Of a stretch of 64,000 nucleotides of DNA, positions 8,778-20,707 are shown piece by piece; the stretch's first letter is position 1, and the number at the start of each line of letters is the position of its first letter. The stretch covers positions 434,001 through 498,000 of the forward strand of contig NC_013939.1 in the NCBI RefSeq assembly GCF_000010985.1. Reading direction: 5' to 3'. Both the position numbers and the translations under genes were made by a program. Under the pieces are notes generated by a model. The model ran no database searches, was not told the DNA's origin, and was given only the letters and a program-made list of their open reading frames with translations. The DNA is from Deferribacter desulfuricans SSM1 (GTDB taxonomy: Bacteria; Chrysiogenota; Deferribacteres; Deferribacterales; Deferribacteraceae).

Positions 8778-9734
8778 ATGGGTAAAGATATGGATTTTTT
8801 AGTTTTTTGTGGAAATTCAAATAAACAGCTTGCTGAAGAGATAGTTAAAAAACTTGGTATGAGACTTAGTGATGCTACAGTAACTCAATTTAGTGATGGT
8901 GAAATATTTGTAAGGATTAATGAGAGTGTTAGGGGTAGAGACGTTTTTGTTATTCAATCTTCAAATAATCCTGCAGAAAAGCATCTTATGGAATTGATGA
9001 TAATGGTAGATGCTCTAAGGAGAGCTTCAGCTAATTCTGTAACAGCTGTCATCCCTTATTTTGGGTATGCAAGACAGGATAGAACTGTTGAACCAAGGGT
9101 TCCAATTACCGCAAAGCTTGTGGCAAATCTTTTGACCACATCTGGTATAAATAGAATGGTTACAATGGACTTGCATGCTGGACAAATTCAGGGATTTTTT
9201 GATATTCCAGTTGACAACCTATATGCTTCACCGATTATAACAAAATATTTGATAGATAATGGTGCTCAGGGTAATGATTACGTTATAGTTTCTCCAGATG
9301 CTGGTGGTGTTCCAAGAGCTAGAGCTTACGCAAAAATATTGAACACTTCTTTGGCTATTATTGATAAAAGAAGAACAGCTCCAAATGAAGCAAAAGCTAT
9401 GCATGTTATCGGTGATGTTAAAAATAAGCATGTTATTATAGTGGATGATATGATTGATACTGCAGGTACATTGACAGAGGCTGCAAATGCTGTTTTGGAA
9501 ATGGGAGCAAAAAGTGTTAGGGCTTGTGCAACCCATGCTGTTTTAAGCGGTCCTGCAATAGAGCGTATAGTAAATAGCGCCTTAGAAGAAGTTGTTGTTA
9601 CGAATACAATTGAACTATCAAAGGATAAAATATCTATTTCCAAAATAAAGGTTTTATCAGTTGCAGATATTTTTTCTGAGGCTATAAAAAGGATTCATAA
9701 GAAAGAGAGTATTAGTTCTTTATTTACAAGTTGA
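8778..9734 (+). CDS. prs: Ribose-phosphate pyrophosphokinase
   Basis: A 318-aa enzyme making PRPP from ribose 5-phosphate and ATP for purine, pyrimidine, NAD and His synthesis. It contains FSDGEIFVRINESVRGRDVFVIQS, the ATP site YFGYARQDRTVEPRVPITAKL, the PRPP synthetase signature around DLHAGQIQGFFDIPVDNL, and the PRPP loop VIIVDDMIDTAGTL at ~218-231. Complete. SD TAGGAG lies before ATG. It overlaps pth by one base (TGATG). Products feed guaB/guaA and the NAD genes elsewhere in the window. Confidence 0.97.
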   Translation: MGKDMDFLVFCGNSNKQLAEEIVKKLGMRLSDATVTQFSDGEIFVRINESVRGRDVFVIQSSNNPAEKHLMELMIMVDALRRASANSVTAVIPYFGYARQDRTVEPRVPITAKLVANLLTTSGINRMVTMDLHAGQIQGFFDIPVDNLYASPIITKYLIDNGAQGNDYVIVSPDAGGVPRARAYAKILNTSLAIIDKRRTAPNEAKAMHVIGDVKNKHVIIVDDMIDTAGTLTEAANAVLEMGAKSVRACATHAVLSGPAIERIVNSALEEVVVTNTIELSKDKISISKIKVLSVADIFSEAIKRIHKKESISSLFTS

Positions 9735-10324
9735 TGAGTAAAAAGTTGATCGTAGGCCTGGGAAATCCAGGCAAAGAATATGCTAAAACTAGGCATAATA
9801 TTGGATTTATGGTATTAGATGAAGTTGCATCTTACTTTAACGTAAACTTTAAAAGTGGGTTTAAAGGTGTTTATGGTGAATATAAGAATTGGCTGTTTTT
9901 AAAACCTTTTACTTATATGAATAGAAGTGGTGAGTCTGTTAAGGAAATAGTTGATTTTTATAAAATAAATGTTGAGGATATACTCGTTATACATGATGAT
10001 CTTGATATGGATTTTGGTAAGATAAAATTTAAAAAAGGTGGCAGTGACGGTGGGCATAATGGTATCCGTTCTATTATAAATCATTTAGACAGTACTGATT
10101 TTTATAGGTTTAAAATAGGTATATCAAAACCGTTGCGCTCAGAATACACATCTAAGTATGTTTTAGCCGAATTTAATAGTTTTGAGAAAAAAGTGTTGCC
10201 AGATTTGTTAGTTTTATGTAGAAATGCTATCCAATGTTTTATTGAGAGTGGGGCAAAGGCAGCAATGAATAATTTCAACAATAAAAAAATAGAAAAGGAG
10301 GATAACCAATGTCGTCAACCTTAA
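9734..10324 (+). CDS. pth: Peptidyl-tRNA hydrolase
   Basis: A 196-aa hydrolase that releases tRNA from prematurely dropped peptidyl-tRNA. Signatures: [25 protein letters not shown] (catalytic His in RHNIGF), [15 protein letters not shown], and [30 protein letters not shown] (catalytic Asp in HDDLD). The start is ATG 9734, overlapping the prs stop; a TTG three bases earlier is less likely. Its last 16 bp overlap hppA, whose SD (AAAGGAGG) lies inside the pth coding region. The rplY/ctc gene often found between prs and pth is absent. Confidence 0.96.
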   Translation: MSKKLIVGLGNPGKEYAKTRHNIGFMVLDEVASYFNVNFKSGFKGVYGEYKNWLFLKPFTYMNRSGESVKEIVDFYKINVEDILVIHDDLDMDFGKIKFKKGGSDGGHNGIRSIINHLDSTDFYRFKIGISKPLRSEYTSKYVLAEFNSFEKKVLPDLLVLCRNAIQCFIESGAKAAMNNFNNKKIEKEDNQCRQP

Positions 10325-12327
10325 TGTATCTTGCTCCTATTATGGGGGTAGCTGGGCTGATAATCGCTTTTCTGATTTATAACTACATCAAAAGTCAGCC
10401 TGTCGGTAATGAGAAGATGAAAGAGATATCTGAGATGATCCATGATGGAGCAATGGCTTTTTTAGGTAGGGAGTACAGGGTACTTTCTATCTTTGTAATA
10501 ATTGTTTTCTTATTGATGCTGTTTTCTAAAGATTTAGGCTTTAAAACAGCTATTGCTTTCTTAAGTGGTGCTATTTGTTCAGTATTAGCAGGATTTTTTG
10601 GTATGAAATCTGCTACCAGAGCTAATGTAAGGACAAGTGAAGCTGCAAGAAGCAAAGGGATGGATGCTGCACTTTTTGTTTCCTATAACGGTGGTGCGGT
10701 TATGGGGCTTGCAGTGGCAAGTCTTGGGTTATTAGGTGTTGGTATATACTTTGCACTTTTTGGCGATCCAGAGAATGCTAAGTATATAAACGGATTTGCA
10801 ATGGGTGCATCTTCAATTGCCCTTTTTGCTAGAGTTGGTGGTGGTATTTATACAAAGGCTGCTGACGTTGGTGCTGACTTAGTTGGTAAAGTAGAAGCAG
10901 GAATCCCTGAGGATGACCCAAGAAACCCTGGTGTTATTGCTGATAACGTGGGTGATAATGTTGGTGATATCGCAGGAATGGGTGCTGATATCTTTGAATC
11001 ATACGTTGGTTCTATTATCGCAACAGTTGCAATTGCTGCTACAGCAAATGAGGCATTACTTGCTAAGCTTGGTGGAGCAAATCTTCAGCCATATTTAATG
11101 TACCTACCTGTTTTTTTGGCTGTTATTGGATTGGCAGCTTCATTAATTGGTGTTTTCTCTATGAAAGTTCTTAAAAATACAGATCCTCAAAAAGCTTTGA
11201 GATATTCTACATTTATAGGTGCTATACTTTTTATAGTGGGTGCTTATGTTGCGATTAAATCATTTGGAATAAGTACTGGTGTTTTCTGGGCTTTATTTCT
11301 TGGTACAATAGCAGGGATTGCAATAGGTTTAATTACAGAATATTACACTTCTGCTGGACCAGTTCGTAGAATTGCAGAAGCTTCTAAAACTGGACCTGCT
11401 ACAAATATTATTCACGGATTTGCGGTTGGTTTGGAAAGTACAGTTTTACCAATTGTAATGATATGTATTGCCATTTTTGTTGCAAACAGCACAGCTGGAC
11501 TTTACGGTATAGGGATAGCTGCTGTGGGTATGCTTGCTACTGTTGGTGTAACTATGACAGTTGATGCTTATGGTCCAATTGCTGATAACGCAGGTGGTAT
11601 TTCTGAAATGGCAGAACTTGGACCAGAAGTTAGAAAAATTACAGACAGTTTAGATGCTCTTGGTAATACTACTGCTGCTGTTGGTAAAGGGTTTGCTATT
11701 GGTTCTGCTGCGTTAACTGCTTTGGCTCTTTTTGCCGCTTATAGTAGTAGTGCTAAAATTGATATTATAGATATTACTCATCCAAACGTTGTTATTGGTA
11801 TGTTAATAGGTGGTTTCCTACCATTTTTGATTGCAGCTTTAACAATGACATCTGTTGGTAAAGCTGCTGGGCAAATGGTTGAAGAAATCAGAAGACAGTT
11901 TAGAGAAATCCCTGGTCTTCTTGAAGGTAAACCTGGTGTTAAGCCTGATCCAAAAACATGTGTGGATATTTCTACTAAAGCTGCTTTAAGAGAAATGGTT
12001 TTACCTGGTGTGATAGCTGTTATTGCACCTATTATTGTAGGATTTGGTATAGGTAAAGAAGCTCTTGGTGGTATGCTTGCTGGTGCAACTGTTACTGGTG
12101 TTCTACTTGCATTACTTATGGCTAATGCTGGTGGTGCTTGGGATAATGCTAAAAAGGCAATAGAAAAGGGTGAAATTCCAGGGGAGAAAAAAGGTAGTGA
12201 AGCTCATAAAGCTGCAGTTGTGGGAGATACAGTTGGTGACCCATTTAAAGATACAAGCGGACCAGCAATGAATATCTTAATAAAATTGATGAGTATTGTT
12301 TCTCTGATTATAGCTCCATTGTTATAA
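10309..12327 (+). CDS. hppA: Membrane-bound pyrophosphatase, K+-dependent type, probably Na+-pumping
   Basis: A 672-aa integral membrane protein with ~16 hydrophobic helices, which hydrolyses PPi and pumps cations out of the cytoplasm. The catalytic acidic motifs are present: [18 protein letters not shown], then [30 protein letters not shown], and the C-terminal [17 protein letters not shown]. The potassium switch reads [10 protein letters not shown] (A456, G459), the K+-dependent form; K+-independent enzymes have Lys here. The gate glutamate is in helix 6 at E230 (DIFESYVG), the position seen in Na+-pumping members rather than one turn later as in plant H+ pumps. Pump specificity is inferred. 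A strong terminator follows. Confidence 0.95.
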   Translation: MSSTLMYLAPIMGVAGLIIAFLIYNYIKSQPVGNEKMKEISEMIHDGAMAFLGREYRVLSIFVIIVFLLMLFSKDLGFKTAIAFLSGAICSVLAGFFGMKSATRANVRTSEAARSKGMDAALFVSYNGGAVMGLAVASLGLLGVGIYFALFGDPENAKYINGFAMGASSIALFARVGGGIYTKAADVGADLVGKVEAGIPEDDPRNPGVIADNVGDNVGDIAGMGADIFESYVGSIIATVAIAATANEALLAKLGGANLQPYLMYLPVFLAVIGLAASLIGVFSMKVLKNTDPQKALRYSTFIGAILFIVGAYVAIKSFGISTGVFWALFLGTIAGIAIGLITEYYTSAGPVRRIAEASKTGPATNIIHGFAVGLESTVLPIVMICIAIFVANSTAGLYGIGIAAVGMLATVGVTMTVDAYGPIADNAGGISEMAELGPEVRKITDSLDALGNTTAAVGKGFAIGSAALTALALFAAYSSSAKIDIIDITHPNVVIGMLIGGFLPFLIAALTMTSVGKAAGQMVEEIRRQFREIPGLLEGKPGVKPDPKTCVDISTKAALREMVLPGVIAVIAPIIVGFGIGKEALGGMLAGATVTGVLLALLMANAGGAWDNAKKAIEKGEIPGEKKGSEAHKAAVVGDTVGDPFKDTSGPAMNILIKLMSIVSLIIAPLL

Positions 12328-12354
12328 AAAAGGCCGCTTTTAGCGGCCTTTTTT
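12326..12354 (+). terminator. Rho-independent terminator after hppA
   Basis: Perfect 6-bp stem GGCCGC (12332-12337) and GCGGCC (12343-12348) around a TTTTA loop, preceded by six A and followed by six T. It starts at the hppA stop codon. The A and T tracts extend the stem, so it could work in both directions. It ends the long run that begins before the window. Confidence 0.95.
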
Positions 12355-12382
12355 GTTATAAATTTGAAAGAGTGAGGTTTAG

Positions 12383-13474
12383 ATGGGATTTAATTGCGGT
12401 ATTATAGGATTACCAAATGTTGGGAAATCTACTATATTTAATGCATTAACGAGAGCAAAAGCTGAAAGTGCAAACTATCCATTTTGTACTATTGATCCGA
12501 ATGTGGGTATTGTTAATGTACCTGACGAAAGACTTTATTTTATAGCTGATTGTATAAAACCTAAAAAGGTTACACCAACAGTAATTGAGTTTGTTGATAT
12601 TGCAGGTTTAGTAAAAGGTGCCAGCAAAGGTGAAGGGCTTGGTAACCAATTTTTATCTAATATTAGACAGGTTGACGCTATTGCTCATGTTGTGAGATGT
12701 TTTGATGATGAAAATGTAGTTCATGTCCATGGGAAAGTTGATCCTGCAAACGATATTGAGATTATAAATACAGAGTTACTGTTAGCTGATTTAGAAGTTT
12801 TGGATAAGGCTATATTAAAATTGGAAAAAAATGCTAAAAGTGGGAATAAAGAATTAAAAGAGAGAGTTGCAGTTTTAAAAAGTATTTATTCAAAAGCATC
12901 AGAGGGCATATTATTAAGAAATCTTTTATCCGAAGAGGAAAAGGTACTTCTTAAAGAATATAATCTACTTACATTAAAGCCAATGATGTATGTATTAAAT
13001 GTTGATGAAGATGGATTATTCGAAGATAATGATTATGTTAAACAGGTTAAAGAAATAGCTGAGAGAGAAAATGCAAAAGTTATTAAAATTAGTGGGAAGA
13101 TGGAAGCGGAACTCGCTGAGCTTGAAGAAGATGAAGCTAAACAGTATTTAGAAGAGCTAGGTGTTGAAAGATCTGGTTTGGAAACATTAATTATAGAAGG
13201 TTATAAGTTATTAGATTTAATAACTTTTTTTACAGCAGGGGAAAAAGAGGTAAAAGCTTGGACTATAAAGAATGGAACAACGGCTGTTAAAGCTGCTGGA
13301 AAAATTCACTCAGATATTGAAAGAGGTTTTATTAGGGCAGAGGTTGTTGATTACAGCACATTTAAAGAGTACAAATCGATGCAGAAAATTAAAGAATTGG
13401 GTAAACTCAGGTTAGAAGGGAAAGAGTATATTGTAAAAGACGGAGATATAATATATTTTAGGTTTAATGTTTAG
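12383..13474 (+). CDS. ychF: Ribosome-binding ATPase/GTPase YchF (Obg-like)
   Basis: A 363-aa P-loop protein of the Obg/HflX superfamily that prefers ATP. Walker A is [15 protein letters not shown] at ~8-20, switch/G3 is [31 protein letters not shown] at ~70-100, the central coiled-coil hairpin is ~120-200, and the C-terminal TGS-like domain holds [28 protein letters not shown]. It is full length. The start ATG 12383 follows GTGAGG. It overlaps the SH3 gene by 8 bp. In many bacteria ychF follows pth directly; here hppA is inserted. Confidence 0.96.
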   Translation: MGFNCGIIGLPNVGKSTIFNALTRAKAESANYPFCTIDPNVGIVNVPDERLYFIADCIKPKKVTPTVIEFVDIAGLVKGASKGEGLGNQFLSNIRQVDAIAHVVRCFDDENVVHVHGKVDPANDIEIINTELLLADLEVLDKAILKLEKNAKSGNKELKERVAVLKSIYSKASEGILLRNLLSEEEKVLLKEYNLLTLKPMMYVLNVDEDGLFEDNDYVKQVKEIAERENAKVIKISGKMEAELAELEEDEAKQYLEELGVERSGLETLIIEGYKLLDLITFFTAGEKEVKAWTIKNGTTAVKAAGKIHSDIERGFIRAEVVDYSTFKEYKSMQKIKELGKLRLEGKEYIVKDGDIIYFRFNV

Positions 13475-14240
13475 GTATTTAGTTTATCTAATAATTTTAA
13501 TTTTACCTACTTTAGGCTTTTCAGATAATAAAACTGCGTCAAACAAATATGTAGAACTTCTCGCTAAAGTAAAAAACACTACATATGTCTATAAACAACC
13601 TGATACAAAATCAAAAAAACTGAGAAAAATTTATAAAGGTTCAAAAATTATAGTAATTCAAGATGTAAACGCTGACTGGTATTTAGTTAAATACAATAAT
13701 GTCAGGACTGGTTATGTTTTAAAGAAATATATAGAATTGAGATATACATTAAAAAAGGAAGTTAAAAGGGTACCGTACCAATTAAAAAAATTAGAAATTG
13801 ATTTAGATAGTATGATAAAAAGGTATAATTTTTATATGAAAGAATCAAGATTTTTTATGGATACCGGCTATGTCCCTGTATTTAAATTACATTCAGTAAA
13901 AAAATCAGGTGATACTGTTACAGTTTCTCTTTTATATGATATTGAGGTGAAGAAAGGTGTAAAAGTATTGGATAAGAATAACCCTTTTGCAGATATCTTA
14001 CAAAAGTTTATAGAGGTTATTTTCTTTAAAATGTTTATAGAAAAAGCTAAAAATTATCAAATTGTTATTTTTACACAGGATGGAAAAAGTAAAAATGAGT
14101 ATGCAAAACTTAGATATGTCGCTGATGAAAAAAGGTTTTTTGAAATTAAAAATTATGATGGTAAAATATGGGATTATATCGAAAGTACTGTAGATCCGGA
14201 TACACTGTTTAAATATTTACCTGTAAAGGGGGATGTATGA
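13467..14240 (+). CDS. Exported protein with an N-terminal bacterial SH3 domain
   Basis: A 257-aa protein with a signal peptide ([21 protein letters not shown]), so it is likely periplasmic. Residues ~28-92 form an SH3b module ([28 protein letters not shown], then [21 protein letters not shown]), a fold used in peptidoglycan or protein binding. The C-terminal ~165 residues are charged and match no family I recognise. It overlaps ychF by 8 bp and moaC by 4 bp, so it is expressed with them, but no shared function is apparent. Confidence 0.75.
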   Translation: MFRYLVYLIILILPTLGFSDNKTASNKYVELLAKVKNTTYVYKQPDTKSKKLRKIYKGSKIIVIQDVNADWYLVKYNNVRTGYVLKKYIELRYTLKKEVKRVPYQLKKLEIDLDSMIKRYNFYMKESRFFMDTGYVPVFKLHSVKKSGDTVTVSLLYDIEVKKGVKVLDKNNPFADILQKFIEVIFFKMFIEKAKNYQIVIFTQDGKSKNEYAKLRYVADEKRFFEIKNYDGKIWDYIESTVDPDTLFKYLPVKGDV

Positions 14241-14713
14241 AATTTACTCATTTTGATGAAGAAGGTAGAAGTAAAATGGTGGATGTGAGCGAAAAGAGTG
14301 ATACTTTTAGAGAGGCACATGCATCAGGCTTTATTTATATGAAACAAGAAACGCTTGATTTGATTTTAAACAAGAAGATTGAAAAGGGGAATGTTTTTGA
14401 GGTTGCTAGAGTTGCAGGTATAATGGCTTTGAAAAAAACATCAGATTTGATTCCAATGTGTCACCCATTAAATATAACAGGTGCAGAAATACATTTTACT
14501 CCTGAACCAGATAAGAATAGAATAAAAATTGACTGCAAAGTTAGATTAACAGGAAAAACTGGTGTTGAAATGGAAGCATTAACAGGTGTTTCTGTTGCTG
14601 CACTGACAATTTACGATATGTGTAAAGCTGTTGATAAAGAAATGATTATTTCTGATATAATGTTGATTAAAAAAACAGGTGGCAAAAGTGGGACATTTGT
14701 GAGAAAAGTATAG
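14237..14713 (+). CDS. moaC: Cyclic pyranopterin monophosphate synthase
   Basis: A 158-aa molybdenum-cofactor enzyme that acts after MoaA to form cPMP. Signatures: [28 protein letters not shown] at the N-terminus, [18 protein letters not shown] at ~56-73, and [24 protein letters not shown] at ~113-136. Catalytic Lys and Asp of the family are in the last two motifs. Family length. Other moa/moe genes are not in this window; the small molybdoenzyme at 43807-44412 would be one user of the cofactor. Confidence 0.96.
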   Translation: MKFTHFDEEGRSKMVDVSEKSDTFREAHASGFIYMKQETLDLILNKKIEKGNVFEVARVAGIMALKKTSDLIPMCHPLNITGAEIHFTPEPDKNRIKIDCKVRLTGKTGVEMEALTGVSVAALTIYDMCKAVDKEMIISDIMLIKKTGGKSGTFVRKV

Positions 14714-14735
14714 TATATTTTTTCGGGAGTTGATA

Positions 14736-15569
14736 ATGGCCAAAATAACTTTAGCACAAATAAGCCCTTATTTGGGGGATATCAACAAAAATCTTGATTT
14801 ACATATAGGTTTGATAGAAAAGGGTATAGAATCAAAAGCGGATATTATTGTTTTCCCAGAGCTTTCATTAAGTGGTTATTTTTTAAGAGATCTCGTTGTT
14901 GATGCAGGTCTCAGTTTGAAATCTCCAATTTTAAAAAAGATAAAAGAATTATCGAAATATATCTCTATAATTATTGGTGGAGTTTTAGAGGATGAGGATT
15001 ATCTTTTATATAATTCTGCATTTTATTTTGAAGATGAAGAATTGAAATATATTCATAGAAAAGTTTATTTACCTGATTATACAATGTTTGAAGAAGGTAG
15101 ATATTTTACAGCGGGAAATAGATTTACAGTCTTTAATACTAAGCATTTTAGAAGTGGGTTATTGATTTGTGAAGATGCTTTACAGGTAAGTTCCATATAT
15201 GCAATGAAATTACAAAAAGTTGAGATTATTTATGTGATTTCTAATAGCCCTGCCAGGGGTTTATATGAAAATAAATTTTATTCGAAAGATTTTTGGTATA
15301 CTGCTTTAAAATATATGGCCTTAAGTTGTAATGCTTATGTAGTTTTTGTTAATAGAGTTGGTGTAGAAGAGGGTGTAACCTTTTGGGGCGGCTCAACAAT
15401 TTTTTCACCTATGGGAGAAATAATTACAGAGTTACCTCTTTTTGATAATGCAGATGTTATGGTTAATATTGAAAAAAGTGAATTAAAAAGAGCAAGAGTT
15501 ATATCACCATTTTTAAAGGATGATAAAGCACAGATTATATTGCATACAATTAAAAAGATGGAGATATAA
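14736..15569 (+). CDS. Nitrilase-superfamily amidohydrolase, likely glutaminase partner of NadE
   Basis: A 277-aa carbon-nitrogen hydrolase with the Glu-Lys-Cys triad: E42 in FPELSLSGY, K109 in HRKVYLPDY, C145 in LLICEDAL. The start is ATG 14736, six bases after GGGAG; an in-frame TTG at 14730 lies inside that SD. nadE begins at the base after its stop. Glutamine-dependent NAD synthetases are normally one fused polypeptide, nitrilase domain first and synthetase second; here the two halves are separate genes in the same order. The role as ammonia-supplying glutaminase is inferred from this linkage. Confidence 0.85.
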   Translation: MAKITLAQISPYLGDINKNLDLHIGLIEKGIESKADIIVFPELSLSGYFLRDLVVDAGLSLKSPILKKIKELSKYISIIIGGVLEDEDYLLYNSAFYFEDEELKYIHRKVYLPDYTMFEEGRYFTAGNRFTVFNTKHFRSGLLICEDALQVSSIYAMKLQKVEIIYVISNSPARGLYENKFYSKDFWYTALKYMALSCNAYVVFVNRVGVEEGVTFWGGSTIFSPMGEIITELPLFDNADVMVNIEKSELKRARVISPFLKDDKAQIILHTIKKMEI

Positions 15570-16397
15570 ATGGGTAAAAGTGAACTTAATTTGGATTATA
15601 GACTAGTTACAAAGGTTTTGACTGATTTTATAAAAAATGAGACTGAAAAAGTTGGAATTAAAAATGTAGTTGTTGGTTTAAGTGGTGGTATTGATTCTGC
15701 TTTAAGTGCCACATTGGCCACATTAGCGTTGGGTAAAGATAGGGTTTATGCTTATGCTTTACCTTATAAAACAAGTAGTAAAGAGAGTCTTGATGATGCA
15801 AAGTTAGTTGCAGATTTTTTGGGAGTTAATTTCGAAATAATTGAGATAACAGATTTTGTTGATCCATATTTTGATAAGAATCCAGATATTTCTAAGTTGA
15901 GAAAAGGGAATGTGATGGCAAGGATGCGGATGATAGTTCTTTTTGATAAATCGGCAGAGGTCGGCGGACTTGTTTTAGGAACAAGCAATAAGACTGAGTT
16001 GTTACTTGGCTATGGAACCTGGTATGGTGATCTTGCTTCTGCTATTAATCCAATTGGTGATTTATATAAAACTCAAGTATGGGAGCTTGCAGTATATTTA
16101 AATATTCCAAAAAGAGTTATAGAGAAGAAGCCAACAGCAGATTTATGGGAAGGCCAAAGTGACGAAGATGAGTTGGGTTTTACTTATAAAGAGGTTGATA
16201 GATTACTAAAAGCTATGATTGACGATAGAAAAGATAGTGTAGAACTTATCAGAATGGGTTTTAGTGAAAATTTTATTAACAACATTAAAGAAAGAATTAG
16301 AAAAAATCAGTTTAAAAGGCAATTACCAATAATAGCAAAAATTAGTAATAGAACAATTGATAAAGATTTCAGATATAGTAGAGATTGGGGATATTAA
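15570..16397 (+). CDS. nadE: NAD+ synthetase, synthetase-domain-only form
   Basis: A 275-aa N-type ATP pyrophosphatase that amidates deamido-NAD to NAD+. The PP-loop SGGIDSA is at 38-44. Downstream signatures KTELLLGYGTWYGDLASAINPIGDLYKTQVWELA and KKPTADLWEGQSDEDELGFTYKEVD are those of NadE. It lacks a glutaminase domain, so it uses free ammonia or ammonia from the adjoining nitrilase protein. It completes the route from NadA and NadC elsewhere in the window. Confidence 0.95.
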   Translation: MGKSELNLDYRLVTKVLTDFIKNETEKVGIKNVVVGLSGGIDSALSATLATLALGKDRVYAYALPYKTSSKESLDDAKLVADFLGVNFEIIEITDFVDPYFDKNPDISKLRKGNVMARMRMIVLFDKSAEVGGLVLGTSNKTELLLGYGTWYGDLASAINPIGDLYKTQVWELAVYLNIPKRVIEKKPTADLWEGQSDEDELGFTYKEVDRLLKAMIDDRKDSVELIRMGFSENFINNIKERIRKNQFKRQLPIIAKISNRTIDKDFRYSRDWGY

Positions 16398-16413
16398 AAA
16401 AGTGAGGTTATAG

Positions 16414-17880
<1,467 letters not shown>

Positions 17881-17918
17881 TTTTATAGGATTACAGATAA
17901 TTGATATAGGGGTGAATA

Positions 17919-19472
17919 ATGGATTATTTGCACAATAAAATATTGATTTTAGATTTTGGGTCTCAATATACGCAGCTTATAGCTAGAAGAATAAGGGAAA
18001 ATAGGGTTTATTGCGAAATTTTTCCGTATAATGTTGAATTGGAAAGGATAAAAGAGTTTAATCCTAAAGGTATGATCCTCTCAGGTGGTCCTAAAAGTGT
18101 ATATGATGAAGATGCTCCTTTTGTAAGTGAAGAGATATATGAGCTTGGTATCCCTGTTCTTGGTATATGTTATGGGATGCAGTTGATGTGTAAACATTTT
18201 AATGGTGTTGTTGGTAGAGCTGAAAAGAGAGAATATGGCTATGCTGAACTCATTGTTAATCAAAAGGAGATACTTTTTGATGATATACCATTGGAGAATG
18301 GGAAGTTAAAAGTATGGATGAGTCATGGGGATAGATTGGAAAAAATGCCTGAAGATTTTATCGTAATAGGAAAAACTGATAATTCACCTGTAGCAGCTAT
18401 GAAACACAAAGAGAAACCGTTTTATGCGCTTCAGTTTCACCCTGAGGTTGCTCATACCGATTATGGTAGCAGCATCTTAGCAAATTTTGCTATTAAAATT
18501 TGTGGTTGCTTGCCTGTTTGGACTGCGGGTAATTTTATTCACAATGAAATAGAAAAGATTAGAGAACAGGTTGGTGATAAAAAGGTTTTATGTGCACTTA
18601 GTGGTGGAGTTGATTCATCTGTTGTTGCTGTTTTATTAAATGAAGCTATTGGGAAAAATTTAACATGTGTTTTTGTAAATAATGGTTTATTGAGAAAAAA
18701 TGAGGCTGAGCAAGTAGTTAAAACATTTAGAGATAATTTTAATATAAATCTTATTTTTGTGGATGCAGAAGAGGAATTTTTAAAGGCTCTAAGAGGGGTA
18801 ACTGACCCTGAGAAAAAGAGAAAGATAATAGGAAATCTCTTTATAAAAATCTTTGAAAGAGAAGCTGAAAAGCTTGGTAGGTTTGATTTTTTAGCTCAAG
18901 GAACACTTTATCCTGATGTAATAGAGTCTGTTTCCTTTAAAGGCCCTTCTGCAACAATTAAAACCCATCATAATGTGGGTGGTTTGCCAGAAAAGATGAA
19001 TTTCAAACTGATTGAGCCTTTAAGAGAACTTTTTAAAGATGAAGTAAGGCAAGTAGGTTTAGAGTTGGGTTTGCCCGAGGATATAGTATACAGACACCCT
19101 TTTCCTGGCCCTGGGTTAGCCATTAGAGTGATTGGAGATATTACAAAAGAAAGATTGGATATTTTAAGAGAAGCAGACTCTATCGCTATTGAAGAGATAA
19201 AAAAAGCAGGACTTTATAGAGAAATTTGGCAGGCTTTTACTGTGCTTTTGCCTGTGAAAAGTGTTGGTGTTATGGGGGATGAAAGAACCTATGAGCATGT
19301 ACTCGCTTTTAGAGCTGTTACAAGCCTTGATGGAATGACTGCAGACTGGGCTAAAATCCCCTATGATGTGCTTGCAAGGATTTCCAATAGAATAATAAAT
19401 GAAGTTAAAGGGATTAACAGAGTGGTTTATGATATTAGTTCAAAGCCACCAGCAACTATTGAGTGGGAGTAA
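17919..19472 (+). CDS. guaA: GMP synthase (glutamine-hydrolysing)
   Basis: A 517-aa enzyme converting XMP to GMP. The N-terminal class I glutaminase holds the nucleophile Cys84 in GICYGMQLM and catalytic His-Glu in [10 protein letters not shown] at ~172. The ATP-pyrophosphatase PP-loop SGGVDSS is at ~228. The C-terminal dimerisation domain has [15 protein letters not shown] and ends in PPATIEWE, the normal C-terminus. SD GGGGTG lies before ATG. The SD of lolC (GTGGGAG) lies inside the last codons. Confidence 0.97.
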   Translation: MDYLHNKILILDFGSQYTQLIARRIRENRVYCEIFPYNVELERIKEFNPKGMILSGGPKSVYDEDAPFVSEEIYELGIPVLGICYGMQLMCKHFNGVVGRAEKREYGYAELIVNQKEILFDDIPLENGKLKVWMSHGDRLEKMPEDFIVIGKTDNSPVAAMKHKEKPFYALQFHPEVAHTDYGSSILANFAIKICGCLPVWTAGNFIHNEIEKIREQVGDKKVLCALSGGVDSSVVAVLLNEAIGKNLTCVFVNNGLLRKNEAEQVVKTFRDNFNINLIFVDAEEEFLKALRGVTDPEKKRKIIGNLFIKIFEREAEKLGRFDFLAQGTLYPDVIESVSFKGPSATIKTHHNVGGLPEKMNFKLIEPLRELFKDEVRQVGLELGLPEDIVYRHPFPGPGLAIRVIGDITKERLDILREADSIAIEEIKKAGLYREIWQAFTVLLPVKSVGVMGDERTYEHVLAFRAVTSLDGMTADWAKIPYDVLARISNRIINEVKGINRVVYDISSKPPATIEWE

Positions 19473-19474
19473 AT

Positions 19475-20707
19475 GTGGCTAAAATAGATGGGTTTATAGC
19501 CTTTAGATATTTAAAATCGAAGAAATCATCAAAAGTTTTATCATTTATTTCTTTTATCTCCATTGTTGGTATTGTTCTTGGTGTTGCTACTTTGATTGTA
19601 GTAACGAGCGTTTTAACTGGGTTTTCAGAAAATTTAAAAGAGAAAATAGTTGGAGCAAATTCTCATATAGTAATAAATAAATTAGATGGAACTCCGATTG
19701 AAAATTGGAAAAAAATTTCAAAAAAGGTCGAAAAAGTTGATGGAGTGGTAGCTGTTGCTCCATTTATCATGAGTCAGGTTTTGGTTAGCACCAAGGATGT
19801 GGTTAATGGAGTTGCTGTAAAAGGGATAATACCCGAATTGGAAGTAAAGGCCACAAATCTGGGTAAATTTATAAAACAGGGGGATTTAAAATCTTTAAGT
19901 GATAACTCTACAAAACCTTATATTGCCATTGGAAAGGAGCTTGCAAATACTTTGGGTGTTGTTGTCGGTGACGATGTCGTTTTGATTTCCCCTTTTGGGA
20001 AGAAAGGGCCTTTTGGATTTACTCCAATAATGAAACATTTTAGAGTAGGAGCTATTTTTGATACAGGTATGTATGAATACAATAATTCATTAATCTTTGT
20101 AGATTTAAATGTGTTAAAAAATTTTTTTAAAATAAAAAGGGAAGGGGTTTCTGGACTATCTGTAAAGACTATTGATTTTAATAAAAGCGGTGAAATAGCA
20201 GTAAACATTCAAGCAAAGCTTGGATTCCCTTATTGGGCTAGGGATTGGCTCAGTATGAATAGGAATCTTTTTAGTGCATTAAAACTGGAAAAAGCTGCTA
20301 TGTTTGTCATACTTACATTGATAGTGGTTGTGGCATCGTTTAATATTATAAGCCTTATTACGATGACGGTAAAAGACAAAAGAAAGGATATAGCAATTTT
20401 GAGATCTTTTGGAGCTAATCAGAAATTGATAAGAAAAATATTTGTGAAGCAGGGGTTATTTATTGGTATTGTTGGAACAATAATTGGTGATATCCTTGGC
20501 TATCTAATCTGTTTTATATTGGAAAAGTATAAAATCATCAGCTTACCAGAGGATATCTATTATATGGATAGAATACCAGTAAAGATTATGCCAGAGGTGT
20601 TTATTATTGTATCTATTTGTGCTGTGATAATTACTTATTTTTCTTCCATATATCCTGCAAAACAAGCAGCAAAACTTGATCCTGTAGAACTGTTGAGGAA
20701 TGAATAA
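19475..20707 (+). CDS. lolC: Lipoprotein-releasing ABC transporter permease (LolC/LolE family)
   Basis: A 410-aa inner-membrane protein: N-terminal helix (~22-45), large periplasmic MacB-like domain (~50-255), then three C-terminal helices ending in the typical YPAKQAAKLDPVELLRNE. It extracts mature lipoproteins from the inner membrane. The N-terminus IAFRYLKSKKSSKVLSFISFISIVGI matches LolC/E (ARRYLxSRRxxxFVSxIS). The start is GTG 19475, preceded by GTGGGAG; a GTG at 19463 is in frame but lies within that SD. Only one permease gene is present, so it probably forms a homodimer with LolD. It overlaps lolD by one base. Confidence 0.92.
   Translation: MAKIDGFIAFRYLKSKKSSKVLSFISFISIVGIVLGVATLIVVTSVLTGFSENLKEKIVGANSHIVINKLDGTPIENWKKISKKVEKVDGVVAVAPFIMSQVLVSTKDVVNGVAVKGIIPELEVKATNLGKFIKQGDLKSLSDNSTKPYIAIGKELANTLGVVVGDDVVLISPFGKKGPFGFTPIMKHFRVGAIFDTGMYEYNNSLIFVDLNVLKNFFKIKREGVSGLSVKTIDFNKSGEIAVNIQAKLGFPYWARDWLSMNRNLFSALKLEKAAMFVILTLIVVVASFNIISLITMTVKDKRKDIAILRSFGANQKLIRKIFVKQGLFIGIVGTIIGDILGYLICFILEKYKIISLPEDIYYMDRIPVKIMPEVFIIVSICAVIITYFSSIYPAKQAAKLDPVELLRNE

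Noticed and set aside
9228-9643. Two ~100-aa minus strand ORFs inside prs
   Set aside because: Overlapping shadows of a highly conserved gene; neither shows a domain pattern or an SD.
16398-16413. Purine riboswitch upstream of guaB
   Set aside because: The gap is only 16 bp and holds just the SD.
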